A stretch of 64,000 bases of DNA from Planctomycetota bacterium (GTDB lineage: Bacteria; Planctomycetota; Uabimicrobiia; Uabimicrobiales; Uabimicrobiaceae): NCBI GenBank assembly GCA_029260735.1, contig JAJDCR010000141.1, forward strand, positions 1 through 64,000, written 5' to 3'. Shown here piece by piece: positions 9,210 through 18,576 of this stretch (the first letter of the stretch is position 1; every line of letters starts with the position of its first letter). The translations under genes were made by a program, and so were the position numbers. The notes under the pieces are model-generated. The model worked only from the letters and a program-made list of their open reading frames with translations. It was not told the DNA's origin and did not search any database.

Positions 9210-9749
9210 TTAGGGTTTTGGTATTTGATCGATTGAACCAATAATCGACAAAGAAGATCGCTTTTTAACCGCATTAATTACCCCATAAGAAATTTCATCA
9301 TGGGTTAACCAGCGTTGCTCAGTTTTTTCTTTAATGTGACCTAAAACGATTTGGTATGTTTGTGTGAGGGGGCAACAAAAGGACTCTCTTAAGCTTCGCT
9401 TAAGATGTTCCAGATCGGAGCTACCCAGTAGTCGGAAGTAATGTTGAGGCCGTAAAGTTTGAATAATCTGAAGATGAGATAGTGCAGAAGAGCTATGAAT
9501 CCAAGAAATGACTAAGTGTAGAGAAGGAGGGATAGAGACTAAAGTCTCTAGAAAAGCAGAGTAATCGTTATAATCCGATTCCATCGCAAAAATACAAGCG
9601 CTAAAGCTCATAGATTCACGCTTCAACAAAGCTAGCTTCTTGCTTTTCCTTCTAGCTATAACAAAAACTCGGTTCCTCTGCTGAGCATACTCAAGACAAG
9701 CCTTCCTGAGCATACCCGCCCCCCCAATCACTAATACATCCTTGCTCAT
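9210..9749 (-). CDS. Small Rossmann-fold (SDR-like) protein
   Basis: An N-terminal dinucleotide-binding motif (VLVIGGAGMLRKACLEYA) and a second strand ending VFVIARRKSK indicate an NAD(P)-binding Rossmann fold. The 179-residue protein is short for an SDR and I do not see the usual YxxxK pair. Similar short proteins are annotated as short-chain dehydrogenase-like in Firmicutes. ATG at 9749 is preceded by GAGG at 8 bases; the GTG at 9755 is too close to that site. It lies 21 bases upstream of the BCCT gene and is probably the first gene of the osmolyte operon. Catalytic role uncertain. Confidence 0.65.
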   Translation of the reverse strand: MSKDVLVIGGAGMLRKACLEYAQQRNRVFVIARRKSKKLALLKRESMSFSACIFAMESDYNDYSAFLETLVSIPPSLHLVISWIHSSSALSHLQIIQTLRPQHYFRLLGSSDLEHLKRSLRESFCCPLTQTYQIVLGHIKEKTEQRWLTHDEISYGVINAVKKRSSLSIIGSIDQIPKP

Positions 9750-9755
9750 AGACAC

Positions 9756-10040
9756 AACCTCAACTCAAGATCTTATATTTCTTATTTTTCCGAGCATTCA
9801 TTGTAACAAGAAATAGAAATCATGCCAAGGAACTATCTCAAAAATAATTTACAAGTGTAGTCTCACTTGATTGCTCTATACAATGTCGTCACAAAAAAAT
9901 GACTCCAACTTGATGGTATCAAGGGGTATTTTTCTAAAAAAAATAGCCTGTAGCAAATATAATATAAAGCACTAAAGTATTTATTTTATTCAAGTTATTG
10001 CTTTCTCGATAATTTCTCTGCATATAAAAAATATAAGTAA
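9756..10040. other. AT-rich non-coding spacer between divergent genes
   Basis: Very AT-rich and without a convincing ORF. It separates the minus-strand osmolyte operon from the PEP-CTERM gene; the plus-strand promoter begins at 10041. Confidence 0.5.
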
Positions 10041-10068
10041 TTGACTTTTTAATAATTATCGGTATACT
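10041..10068 (+). promoter_or_regulatory. Sigma-70-type promoter of the PEP-CTERM gene
   Basis: TTGACT at 10041-10046 and TATACT at 10063-10068 with a 16-bp spacer, a near-consensus pair. The implied 5' leader is about 180 bases and contains small inverted repeats (TGAC-4-GTCA and ATTCT-AAAA-AGAAT just after the -10). Confidence 0.65.
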
Positions 10069-10254
10069 ATACATTATTGACGTAAGTCATTCTAAAAAGA
10101 ATACTTACAACCATAAATCACCAAAGAGTGTCAGCTAGTGGTTTTTGGTAAAAAAAGGTTATTAAGTCTTTATTCTAAATTTAAGAAAAATAACCAAATA
10201 CAATATTTCAAATATAAGAGATGCAAAAAAGACTTTTGGATAGGGAAAAATAAA

Positions 10255-10581
10255 ATGTTAAAATACAATAAAAATAAATTACTAGGGGTGTTACTACTCA
10301 CTCTCTTTTTGTTACCCTCTCATATGTACGCCGAGTTGGTATTGAATAATAGTAGTAATGATGAACTGTTAGCAGAAGCCGCTTTTCTTTTATCACCATC
10401 GGATATCTATTCAATGGATAATTTAGAAACCAGTGAATCTAATGCGACTCTCGAAGATCCTACGCTATTTGCGGGAGGATTCCCTCCTGACCCAGGGAAT
10501 GGTGCTGTTCCTGAGCCAAGTACTTACTTGCTTTGTCTTATAGGACTAGCTCTTTTTTCAGGACAAAGGCTTCGTAAATAA
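10255..10581 (+). CDS. Small PEP-CTERM domain protein (exosortase substrate)
   Basis: The C-terminus has the PEP-CTERM sorting tripartite signal: VPEPSTY, a hydrophobic helix (LLCLIGLALFSG) and a basic end (QRLRK). The N-terminus has a signal peptide (NKNKLLGVLLLTLFLLPSHMYA). The mature part is short (about 55 residues), Ser/Asn/Asp/Glu-rich, with no Cys. The family is exported and processed by an exosortase, usually in bacteria making exopolysaccharide. ATG at 10255 is preceded by AGGG; a longer frame opens upstream at 10138 but would put the signal peptide inside. No exosortase gene is in the window. A strong terminator follows, so it is probably monocistronic and well expressed. Confidence 0.85.
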   Translation: MLKYNKNKLLGVLLLTLFLLPSHMYAELVLNNSSNDELLAEAAFLLSPSDIYSMDNLETSESNATLEDPTLFAGGFPPDPGNGAVPEPSTYLLCLIGLALFSGQRLRK

Positions 10582-10601
10582 CCAAAAGATTTTCTCCTTA
10601 T

Positions 10602-10639
10602 GAGCGCCCAATATAAGGGCGCTCTGCTTTTTCTTTCTT
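10602..10639 (+). terminator. Rho-independent terminator
   Basis: GAGCGCCC (10602-10609) and GGGCGCTC (10617-10624) form a perfect 8-bp GC-rich stem with a 7-base loop, followed by a T-rich tail. It lies 20 bases after the PEP-CTERM gene. Confidence 0.85.
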
Positions 10640-10875
10640 AATATATTTCAGCAAGCTAAGAATAAATCTTACGCTTCCTTTTTGCTCTTTTCCGCTATCT
10701 TACTCGCCAACACTTCTTTAAGCAATTCTTTCACTGTTATTCTTCATTTAAATCTTACACAAATAATCTTCCCTTACTTTTTTCTTCCATACTCCTCTTA
10801 TTTTTTGTTATATACTCCTCTTAATATTCAAAAATCTTACCCTCTCAAAAAAACAACAGATCAGAAGGCAGCAGA

Positions 10876-12039
10876 ATGCGTGGAAAATTAATTCTTGCTT
10901 TAATTATTGCTAGTGTAGTCATAATTTCAATCATATTAATGATCACCACAGACTATGACAGTTTTTGGAAAATATGGAAAGTACATGTGATGTCTTCTAA
11001 TTTTGGTGATCTAAGAAACTTGACTGGGGGGGCAGAGTCAATAGCTGCTGGTTATGATCCACTCCATGAAAATCCAGGAGATCCATGGGAAAGAAATATG
11101 AATCACCCAAGACTAGTGCAGTATATTGTTTCTGCTCTAGGATTTAACAAAGATCTTACAATATTTATTGGGATTACTTTTGCTGCTTTATTTTTTCTAA
11201 GTCTTTTCATTTTTTGTAAACCCTTTGATAAAGCAACCGCTTTATCTATGTCAATTATTATATTTTCCCCTCCTGTTATGCTTGGGTTAGAACGAGGGAA
11301 TCATGATTTATTTATATTTTTTTTAGTATGCTCAGCTTTGGCTGTCTCTTCGATATCTATAGCCACATTGCTCCTTACTATAAGTGCTTTCATAAAGCTA
11401 TTTCCCGTTTTTGCTATCGGGTATTTTCTCAAGTGTGGTAAAAAAGATTTTCTTTTATGGACAAGCGCATTCGTAACCACTTTTTTGATATATCTTTACT
11501 TAAACAGGGTAGATTTAATACATATTTTCGAAGGAACAAGAAAGGGATTTGGATTAATGTCTTATGGTTCCCGTAGTTTCGCTCATATAACTCTTATGCA
11601 ATCACTCATACCGTCATTAGCCATAACAATCAGTGTTTTAATAGTTCATCTAAATAAAGTTAGAGCTGGCGATCCCATCGAAATCAAAGCAGATTATATC
11701 GATGCTTTTCGTATCGGTGCAGGGATTTATATAGGCACATTTTTTTTAGGTAACAACTGGGATTATAGACAAATGTTTTTCATTTTAACAATCCCGCAAC
11801 TTGTTGCTTGGAAAAAAGAAAAACATCTTGGAGTTTTATCAAAACTAACGTTATTCATAATTATCGCTACTTGTTGGTTTAATATACTTCCTAGAAGTCT
11901 TGTTTTTACTTGGCTTGAAGAAATATTAGAGTGGGTCTTACTGGCAAATCTATTACATTTGTTCATTGGCACAATCCCAGTATGGATGCAAAAAGCAGTG
12001 TTCCAGTTTTCTCTAGCAAATCAAACCAAGTCCAACTAG
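10876..12039 (+). CDS. GT87/DUF2029-like integral membrane glycosyltransferase
   Basis: About nine or ten predicted membrane helices in 387 residues. An N-terminal periplasmic loop carries GGAESIAAGYDPLHENPGDP and NHPRLVQYI. That layout, with the GLERGNHD segment (near residue 140), fits the GT87/DUF2029 polyprenol-phosphate-sugar mannosyltransferase-like family. Such enzymes add sugars from lipid carriers on the outer face of the membrane. It follows the PEP-CTERM gene behind a terminator, so co-transcription is doubtful, though a role in surface glycans would fit. Its stop codon overlaps the stop of the convergent STAND gene in a single CTAG. Confidence 0.7.
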   Translation: MRGKLILALIIASVVIISIILMITTDYDSFWKIWKVHVMSSNFGDLRNLTGGAESIAAGYDPLHENPGDPWERNMNHPRLVQYIVSALGFNKDLTIFIGITFAALFFLSLFIFCKPFDKATALSMSIIIFSPPVMLGLERGNHDLFIFFLVCSALAVSSISIATLLLTISAFIKLFPVFAIGYFLKCGKKDFLLWTSAFVTTFLIYLYLNRVDLIHIFEGTRKGFGLMSYGSRSFAHITLMQSLIPSLAITISVLIVHLNKVRAGDPIEIKADYIDAFRIGAGIYIGTFFLGNNWDYRQMFFILTIPQLVAWKKEKHLGVLSKLTLFIIIATCWFNILPRSLVFTWLEEILEWVLLANLLHLFIGTIPVWMQKAVFQFSLANQTKSN

Positions 12040-15000
12040 CGTCCTCCCTCCCAACGCAAAATATACAAATGCACTCCTCCAAACCCAACAACCATCCCTT
12101 GTCCTGTATACATCACCTGGCGTATGATCGAAGGGAAAAAACCGACAGCTTCGTCTGTCTTTCGATCATAGAGTACAGTTTCTAACTCCGAGCTCAAAGC
12201 ATAGTGACGTAAGTGCGGGAGGAATAATTGTTGGATATCGCCAAAACCGGAGAGAATTTTAAGGCACTCTCCGCTCTCTCGGTTCCATTGACGAACGGTA
12301 TTATCCCGCGCAGAGGAAAATATAGTATTTTTGTCAGGGCTAATACCCAGGTTAGTAATTCCAGCTTGGTGGCCTTCGAATATATGTAAGCACTGACCAC
12401 TTTGGACATCCCAGAGGCGAACGGTTTTGTCTTCTCCACCTGAAAGAATAAGGCTCTTGTCTGAGCTGAGACAAACCCAGCGAATGTCGTCTTGGTGCCC
12501 CTCTAGGGTCAGAAGACACTCTTTTGTTTGGATGTCCCAAAGGCGTACTAAGCTATCTCGTCCTCCCGAAACAACTTTACTCCCGTCATCACTGAGACAG
12601 ACTGTAGTGATGATTTTGTTAGAACCACTTAGAGTGCAAATGTTTTCTTTGGTAGCGAGATCCCAAATGCGGATAGTTTTGTCGCTGGAGCCGGTGACAA
12701 GTCTTTGCCCATTTTTACTAATATGAACGGACATAACTTTGTCTTGGTGTTCCGAAAGAGTAGCTTGGGGTTGACCTTTTTGCGCATTCCAGATGCGAAT
12801 GGTACTATCTTTGGAGGCCGTGGCAATTTGAGCTCCTCCTGGAGTAGTAGAAATGCAACGGATATCGTCTTCGTGAGCCTTGAGATTACGCCAGGCTCGG
12901 TCGCTTTCTACATCCCAAATACGAATAGTTTTATCACTCGAAGCCGAAGCTACTCGGGTTCCTTCAGCGTTAAGGTAAATGCCAAAAATAGCGCTTTCGT
13001 GTCCATCAAACTTAAGAGAGCAAGTGCCGCTAGCAGTATCCCAGATACGAATGGTGCCATAGACACCGGTCGCAATTTTGGAACCGTCTTGGTTAGAAGA
13101 AACGCTAAAAACTGCGCTACGATGGGTGAAAATTTGCTCGCATTGGCCCGTTTGGGTATCCCACATTCTTGCGGTATGGTCTTTGGAGCCTGAGAAAACT
13201 TTTTTGCCGTCTAGACTAAAGGACATCGCCCGGACATCGTCTTTGTGGTCCGTGAGTTCATGGAGGAGCTCTCCGGTAAGGCCATTCCAAATGCGAGCCG
13301 TGTTATCCCAAGAACCTGATGCGATTCGACTACCATCGGCGTTAATTGCAATTCCGTGGACTGTTTTTTTGTGCCCTGTCAAAGTAAAAAGACATTCCCC
13401 ATTTTGGATATCCCAGAGACAAACGTTTTTGTCTTTTGAGGCCGAAACCACTCTCTTTCCATCTGCACTTAGAGCGACACAAGCAACGGCCTTTTCATGT
13501 CCTTTTAAGATGTGTAAAACTTGTCCCGTTTGGGCATTCCATACTCGCACGGTACCATCTCCTGAGCCAGAAACGATGAGGCTTCGGTCTTGGCTTAAGG
13601 AAACGCTTGATATAAAATCCTCATGTCCTTTTAAAATCAACAGGGATTGTCCGCTTTTTGTTTCCCATAATCGTACAGTGTTATCCCAGGAGCCAGAAAC
13701 TAACCACTCCTCACTCGGATCTAGAAATACACTGGTCACAATATCTTTGTGGCCACGAAAGATTTTTAGCATAGGAGAATCTAGTCGCTCCGGAAGAGGA
13801 CGGAGACTACGCAACCAAGGCTCGGAGGATTTTTTTTCTTGGCGCCACTTTTCCATTAGTAAATAAAGCTTTTCTCCGTCTTCTGTCCACTCTCCCTCTT
13901 CGTAGTGTTCTCTCGCTTCAGGAGCATCATGCCAGTAGCCTCGATTCCACAAACATTGAAAAATGCTTTCGGGATGACGCATGAGAAAATGGTACTCAAA
14001 ATCTAGCATCCGAGCTAGGAGCTCTAGAATCGAAGAGGAAGAAAAAACTCCCTGAGCCACTTCCACTTTGAGATCTCTTGGCAAAGGAACCGCTATGTTT
14101 TTCAGGGAAAATTCAAAATCATAACGCAAGTCCGTCAGCATAGCTGCTTGGGATTTTGCTTCTAAAAAATGAATATCAGCCAAAGTCTCCAGAACTTTGG
14201 AGTACTCTTCCGCCCATTGAAGTTGGTAGACTAGCTCAGAAAGAGAACGTTCATAAAGGTATCCTTTTTTACCAAAATAGTGAGAAAGACGATGATGGAA
14301 ACCGCGCATCTGATTACGTCCCAAGAGCATTTTTACCGAGCGCTCAAACTCAGGGTGAAAAAAATTCAGGAGTTTCTCCCGAGGAACAATAAAATTAGCA
14401 AGACTGTTGTTGACAAGCAAAAGAAAATCATCGGAGGCTTTTTCAGGAAAATCGTGAGCTAAAATTTCTCTCAACTCTCCTTCGGTTAAACCACTACGGC
14501 TGGAAGCAATTAAACCCAGGTAGCTACTAATCAGATTTTCTCCGTAGCGATTCTGTAAACGTTGGAGAATTTGTCGGAATAAAGCCTCCACTGTTTCTGC
14601 TAGTTGTCCTACTGCTACTCCTCCTGCCACCAGTTCATCTAAGGCCACTTTCAAAAACAAAGGATTTCCGGCAGAACGTTGGGCTAAAATATCTTCATCA
14701 TGAGGAGTGATGTCGAGCTCATGTTGCTTTTGGTAGTGCTGAATGATTTCTCGAATATAATTTTCCTCTAAGGGAGAAAGAAAAATCGCCTGAAGAGAAG
14801 GAAAGTTTTTTAGCTCTGGCCAAGGAGAAACCGGGCGAGTTGTGATTATAATACGAACATTCGCAGGCAACCAACGTGGTAGCCAAGATAGACTATGACC
14901 CTCTTCTTGCATTTCGTCGATTCCATCCAAGGCAATAATGAGTTTTTGCGTCGCACTCTGAAGAACTCCCCGCACCTGAGAAAGCAATCTCTCGGGAAGA

Positions 15001-15887
15001 ACTTCTAGCTCTTCGGTAATGAGGTCATGTCTTTGCAACTGCTCACCCATACTTTGCATAAGACCCAAAACGGAGCTACTATCTCCTGCCATACTCATAT
15101 AGTGAGCAACCAAAGGAATATCAGGATGCTCTTCTTCCCAGTTATGAATAAACTGAGCTAAAAGGGCTGATTTTCCTGTTCCGGCAACAGCATGAATGGC
15201 TAGATAGTTTTGCTCTTCCTCTCCTTGAGCAAAGTTTTTCATCTTCTCTAAATATTGCGCTTGCCCAACAAAACCTCGTCGTTTTTCCTCGATCATTTCC
15301 TGGAGAGCCTCTCGGCGAGTGTAAGACTCCAAATCCACTTTATTGCCTGGGGGATATTCTCGATCTAAAACAATGATCATTTCTCCGCGCACGATTTGTA
15401 AAACGTCAGCTCGGTTTTCATAGAAGAAAATCTTCTCCCCTTGGCTTTCCAGATCTACTTGGAGCTTTTTTAAAGAAGCTTGGTCTTCAGACGTTTGAGT
15501 AGAGGAGGCTTCTTCGATCGTTTGAGAAAAGCAAAAAAACCGTCTCTCCCGAGGAATAACTTCTAGAGCCTTATGGATTTCCATTTCTGTAATAGAAAGA
15601 GAGTCTACGTTAGGCTCCCCCTTTTCGTTATAGGGAGGTCGCCAACCATAGCGAGCCCCAATAATTCCAACAAAGTAGTGGCACTCCTCAACCATTTCTA
15701 AGCACCACTTGACCAAATTTTCTTCATTTTGCTCTCGCCAACGAAGGTCATAAGGAATCAAGTGCAAACGGCGAGAAAAAATTCTCTCTTTGAGTTCTTG
15801 AAAAATCTGGGCCATCTGATCTCGCTCTAGCTCTAAGTCTTTAAAGGTAGAGCTAATAAATACTTTGCGGGTCTTCCAAACGTGCAT
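12036..15887 (-). CDS. Giant STAND NTPase: DUF4062-NACHT-WD40 (14 blades)
   Basis: Residues about 5-100 form a DUF4062 domain (KVFISSTFKDLELERDQM, IGARYGWRPP). A NACHT/AAA NTPase follows with Walker A AVAGTGKSALL (about 230-240), Walker B LIIALDGIDEM (about 313-323) and IIITTRP. After a helical region of about 300 residues comes a WD40 array from about 707 to the end. I count 14 repeats of about 42 residues (for example GHKDIVTSV, SGSWDNTVRLW), the last two degenerate, enough for two seven-bladed propellers. STAND proteins are switches that oligomerise on ligand binding. This domain order is common in Planctomycetes and cyanobacteria and overlaps the architecture of some anti-phage and programmed-death proteins. 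No obvious effector gene adjoins it. Its function here is unknown. Confidence 0.9.
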   Translation of the reverse strand: MHVWKTRKVFISSTFKDLELERDQMAQIFQELKERIFSRRLHLIPYDLRWREQNEENLVKWCLEMVEECHYFVGIIGARYGWRPPYNEKGEPNVDSLSITEMEIHKALEVIPRERRFFCFSQTIEEASSTQTSEDQASLKKLQVDLESQGEKIFFYENRADVLQIVRGEMIIVLDREYPPGNKVDLESYTRREALQEMIEEKRRGFVGQAQYLEKMKNFAQGEEEQNYLAIHAVAGTGKSALLAQFIHNWEEEHPDIPLVAHYMSMAGDSSSVLGLMQSMGEQLQRHDLITEELEVLPERLLSQVRGVLQSATQKLIIALDGIDEMQEEGHSLSWLPRWLPANVRIIITTRPVSPWPELKNFPSLQAIFLSPLEENYIREIIQHYQKQHELDITPHDEDILAQRSAGNPLFLKVALDELVAGGVAVGQLAETVEALFRQILQRLQNRYGENLISSYLGLIASSRSGLTEGELREILAHDFPEKASDDFLLLVNNSLANFIVPREKLLNFFHPEFERSVKMLLGRNQMRGFHHRLSHYFGKKGYLYERSLSELVYQLQWAEEYSKVLETLADIHFLEAKSQAAMLTDLRYDFEFSLKNIAVPLPRDLKVEVAQGVFSSSSILELLARMLDFEYHFLMRHPESIFQCLWNRGYWHDAPEAREHYEEGEWTEDGEKLYLLMEKWRQEKKSSEPWLRSLRPLPERLDSPMLKIFRGHKDIVTSVFLDPSEEWLVSGSWDNTVRLWETKSGQSLLILKGHEDFISSVSLSQDRSLIVSGSGDGTVRVWNAQTGQVLHILKGHEKAVACVALSADGKRVVSASKDKNVCLWDIQNGECLFTLTGHKKTVHGIAINADGSRIASGSWDNTARIWNGLTGELLHELTDHKDDVRAMSFSLDGKKVFSGSKDHTARMWDTQTGQCEQIFTHRSAVFSVSSNQDGSKIATGVYGTIRIWDTASGTCSLKFDGHESAIFGIYLNAEGTRVASASSDKTIRIWDVESDRAWRNLKAHEDDIRCISTTPGGAQIATASKDSTIRIWNAQKGQPQATLSEHQDKVMSVHISKNGQRLVTGSSDKTIRIWDLATKENICTLSGSNKIITTVCLSDDGSKVVSGGRDSLVRLWDIQTKECLLTLEGHQDDIRWVCLSSDKSLILSGGEDKTVRLWDVQSGQCLHIFEGHQAGITNLGISPDKNTIFSSARDNTVRQWNRESGECLKILSGFGDIQQLFLPHLRHYALSSELETVLYDRKTDEAVGFFPSIIRQVMYTGQGMVVGFGGVHLYILRWEGGR

Positions 15888-16013
15888 ATTATGTTCTTTC
15901 GTTTTGTGTTTTTTTAGGCGAGCTTTTTGTTATAGATTATCTTTCTACAAAATGTACATCATAATCTTTTTTCCCAAAAAATCAACCCAGCTAGGGAGAG
16001 AAGAGTTTTCAAG

Positions 16014-16042
16014 TTGCATTGGTCGGGCTATCCCTTTATAAT
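16014..16042 (+). promoter_or_regulatory. Sigma-70-type promoter
   Basis: TTGCAT at 16014-16019 and a perfect TATAAT at 16037-16042 with a 17-bp spacer, about 55 bases before the ATG at 16098. It lies in the gap between the divergent STAND gene and the long plus-strand gene run. Confidence 0.65.
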
Positions 16043-16097
16043 GTTACGATGCATCTATGGAATCTCTTAGCTTTGTTCAACCTCTTAGGGAATAAAT

Positions 16098-16331
16098 ATG
16101 TATCGTTTTAATGGCGTTTCTATGCCTGGTTTTTCGGTGGGGATTTTGGCAATTGTTATTTCCGCTTTTGCTACAGATGGAAACTTTCTCAAATCATTGG
16201 GAATAGGGGTTATTACCTGGATCATTGTTGATCTAGTGTGTTTCATAGAAATCGTTTTGTCCAAAAGAAAACCTGATTCAGAAAAAAATCAGGAAGACAA
16301 AGGCAGTGAGGATTGTGACAGAAATGCTTAA
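16098..16331 (+). CDS. Small two-helix membrane protein
   Basis: A 77-residue protein with two predicted membrane helices (SVGILAIVISAFA and SLGIGVITWIIVDLVCFIEIVL) and a charged, Glu/Asp/Lys-rich C-terminus. AGGGA precedes the ATG. Its last bases overlap the start of the next gene (ATGCTTAA shared), which points to translational coupling with the haem-oxygenase-like protein. I do not recognise a family. Confidence 0.7.
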   Translation: MYRFNGVSMPGFSVGILAIVISAFATDGNFLKSLGIGVITWIIVDLVCFIEIVLSKRKPDSEKNQEDKGSEDCDRNA

Positions 16332-18567
16332 GCAAAAGACATCGCAGGAAGCTGTTTCTTTTTCGGGACTTAACTCCAGAGAGTTATTTTTTCACCTTAT
16401 CAATAGCGATGAGTTTCCCGAAATTCGGCTCGTTGCTCAAACTCTCTTAGAAAACACTTTTCAAAAAATCAATGCTCATTTTTTTTCCCAAAATGCTCCT
16501 CTTTTTCTGCAGCCCTTTACTTATTCTTTAGATAATTTTCAAGAACGTCTTCAGAAAATAGACTCTACTTCTCTAATCCACTTTGACTGGGAAAAAATAG
16601 ATCAAAAAAAACAACGGCACTTCGTCTACCAACTAACTCCCAGTGCCTTAACAACAGGATCATGGATTCAAAGTGTATCCAATGCTGCCACTTGCCACTC
16701 AGAAATGGCCGCAAAATTATTTCAAACTTACTCTCATTTTTTGGGAGATGGACAAGCAGCTCACCATATTAGTAACATCTATCAAAGTTTGCTTCATGAG
16801 CATGGCATTACGATTCCCGATGTCTTATCATACTCTTTTATTACCCAAGCAGAAATTTTAGATTCCGCTTTCTCGGGGCCGGTTTTTGGACTCGCTTTAT
16901 CTCTATTTCCCCAAAAATTTTTACCCGAAATCCTAGGGTTTCATCTTGCCCATTTCTTCTTACGCTCTGATAATTCTTATTTAGACTTAGAAAAATGCCT
17001 AAACACTTCTTTTGAAATGAAATTGTTACGAGAAAGAACTCTGAGCTCTTGTCATAAAAAAATAGCGGAAGAAACTATATCTCTCTACTTAGAAAAAATT
17101 AAACAAGAGCATTCTTCTCAAGAACAAGAAGAAAAATGGCAGCGTATCTGGCAAGGATTTGTTCTTTTCTACTTTGTCCATCAAAATCTAATGAGAGATC
17201 TAACGGAGTCTATAGAAAGTGATAGAAAGCAACAAAGTCCTTCTGAGAAAATGGTCGCCATGTTACACAAAAAAGCCCCCTACTCCCGAGGAGTTCACAA
17301 AAGTGCATATGTGGGGCAAAAAACAGTAAACGACTGGTTTATGGACGAAAATTTTGATCCCGCTCATTTTCTACAAACCCTCGCAAGATCTCCTCTAGTC
17401 GATCCAGAAAATCCAGATGAAAGTCTCTTCTTTCGGAACTTGCTTAGTTTCGGGGGTCCGATGTTCCGTGTTTTTACCGAGGAAGAAACGGAAACGATCA
17501 GAGAGTGGATGAGGGGCATCCCGGAAACTCTCGGAAAAACACCTGAAATATCTGAAACACCTGCGCAAGTAGCCTGTCCAAGAGAAAGTATTAGAAAAAA
17601 GAATTCCCTCTACCCAGCTTCTCATCAAAAAGAGGAAGCTATTAGAAAATATAAGCCTCGCGAACTTTTTTACTTCTTAATGAACCAAGAGAAGTATCCA
17701 GAGGTTCGACCAGCAGCAAAAGAGTATGCCCAAAAATGTATAGAGTTAGCTTTGCGAGAGACTAAAAAGAAAAATCTTGCTCCCGAAAAGCAATTTTTTT
17801 CCTACACTCACCAAGCATTTGAAGAGCGAATCCTCGCTATATATGAAAAAGAAACTTCCGGATACCAAAGTTTTTCTGCTCCTCCCAAGATATCACGCGA
17901 GGGTTATATTTGGGGGATTTGTCAATTCGCCCCTTTCGTTTTGGTAGACGGATGTTGGCTTCAGAACATTGCCAAAACAGGAACGTCTCAACAAGAGCTC
18001 AGTGCTCGACTCTTCAAAATTTATGCTGATGAAATTGGCAATGGAGAAACAAGCTACAACCATCCCAATGTCTACCGAAAACTTTTAAATAGCATAAAAA
18101 GACCTATGCCTCCCACCCATTCATGGGAGTTCTCTCAACAAAAAGAAATTCTAGAAGCGGCCTTTGATTTTCCAAACCTCCTTTTATCGCTTTCTTTTTT
18201 TCCCAGAACTTTTTTACCAGAACTTCTAGGAATAAACTTAGCTATCGAACTGAGTGGTTTAGGAAAAGATTACATGAAACTTGTCGACGAATTAAATTAC
18301 TGGAATATAGATCCTTACATTATCAGTTTACACATTTCGATCGACAACATGGCTAGTGGGCATTCTTATTTAGCCATGGAAAGCATCCAGATCTATCTAG
18401 ACCATCTTTTGGCAACCGGAGGACAAAGTGAAGCTCAAAAGCAGTGGCAGAGGATTTGGGCAGGATATTTAGCCTTTGAAACGAGCCAAAGACGTTTTTT
18501 TATCTCGCTCGCCATGAAGTATGGCGTAAAGTTTTGGCTTCCCCTTAAATTAGGACTCAAGCATTAA
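16324..18567 (+). CDS. Tandem haem-oxygenase-like (HDO/iron-containing redox enzyme) protein
   Basis: Two homologous halves lie in tandem (about 10-400 and 430-747). Each has the pattern RELF-FL-N, then APF/PSA-L-GxW-QS, YxxxGxG, LFPxxFLPEILGxxLA and a late Gln/Glu-rich helix, as in the iron-containing redox enzyme family with a haem-oxygenase-like diiron fold. The second half keeps likely metal ligands: DEIGNG (Glu570) and HISIDNMASGH (His670, Asp674, His680). The first half has F in place of the Glu (YSHFLGDG) and has lost the equivalent His and Asp, keeping only the last His (SSCHKK). So the first copy is probably a structural or regulatory pseudo-enzyme. The start is ATG 16324, overlapping the upstream stop; GTG 16306 is possible. 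Substrate unknown. Confidence 0.7.
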   Translation: MLKQKTSQEAVSFSGLNSRELFFHLINSDEFPEIRLVAQTLLENTFQKINAHFFSQNAPLFLQPFTYSLDNFQERLQKIDSTSLIHFDWEKIDQKKQRHFVYQLTPSALTTGSWIQSVSNAATCHSEMAAKLFQTYSHFLGDGQAAHHISNIYQSLLHEHGITIPDVLSYSFITQAEILDSAFSGPVFGLALSLFPQKFLPEILGFHLAHFFLRSDNSYLDLEKCLNTSFEMKLLRERTLSSCHKKIAEETISLYLEKIKQEHSSQEQEEKWQRIWQGFVLFYFVHQNLMRDLTESIESDRKQQSPSEKMVAMLHKKAPYSRGVHKSAYVGQKTVNDWFMDENFDPAHFLQTLARSPLVDPENPDESLFFRNLLSFGGPMFRVFTEEETETIREWMRGIPETLGKTPEISETPAQVACPRESIRKKNSLYPASHQKEEAIRKYKPRELFYFLMNQEKYPEVRPAAKEYAQKCIELALRETKKKNLAPEKQFFSYTHQAFEERILAIYEKETSGYQSFSAPPKISREGYIWGICQFAPFVLVDGCWLQNIAKTGTSQQELSARLFKIYADEIGNGETSYNHPNVYRKLLNSIKRPMPPTHSWEFSQQKEILEAAFDFPNLLLSLSFFPRTFLPELLGINLAIELSGLGKDYMKLVDELNYWNIDPYIISLHISIDNMASGHSYLAMESIQIYLDHLLATGGQSEAQKQWQRIWAGYLAFETSQRRFFISLAMKYGVKFWLPLKLGLKH

Positions 18568-18576
18568 GGACCATTT

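Noticed and set aside
10682-10891. 69-codon hydrophobic frame before the GT87-like gene
   Set aside because: Overlaps the start of the real gene, lacks a ribosome site and its hydrophobicity follows from T-rich DNA.
12427-13866. Long frames opposite the WD40 region
   Set aside because: Antisense of WD40 repeats; no start site and repeated composition.
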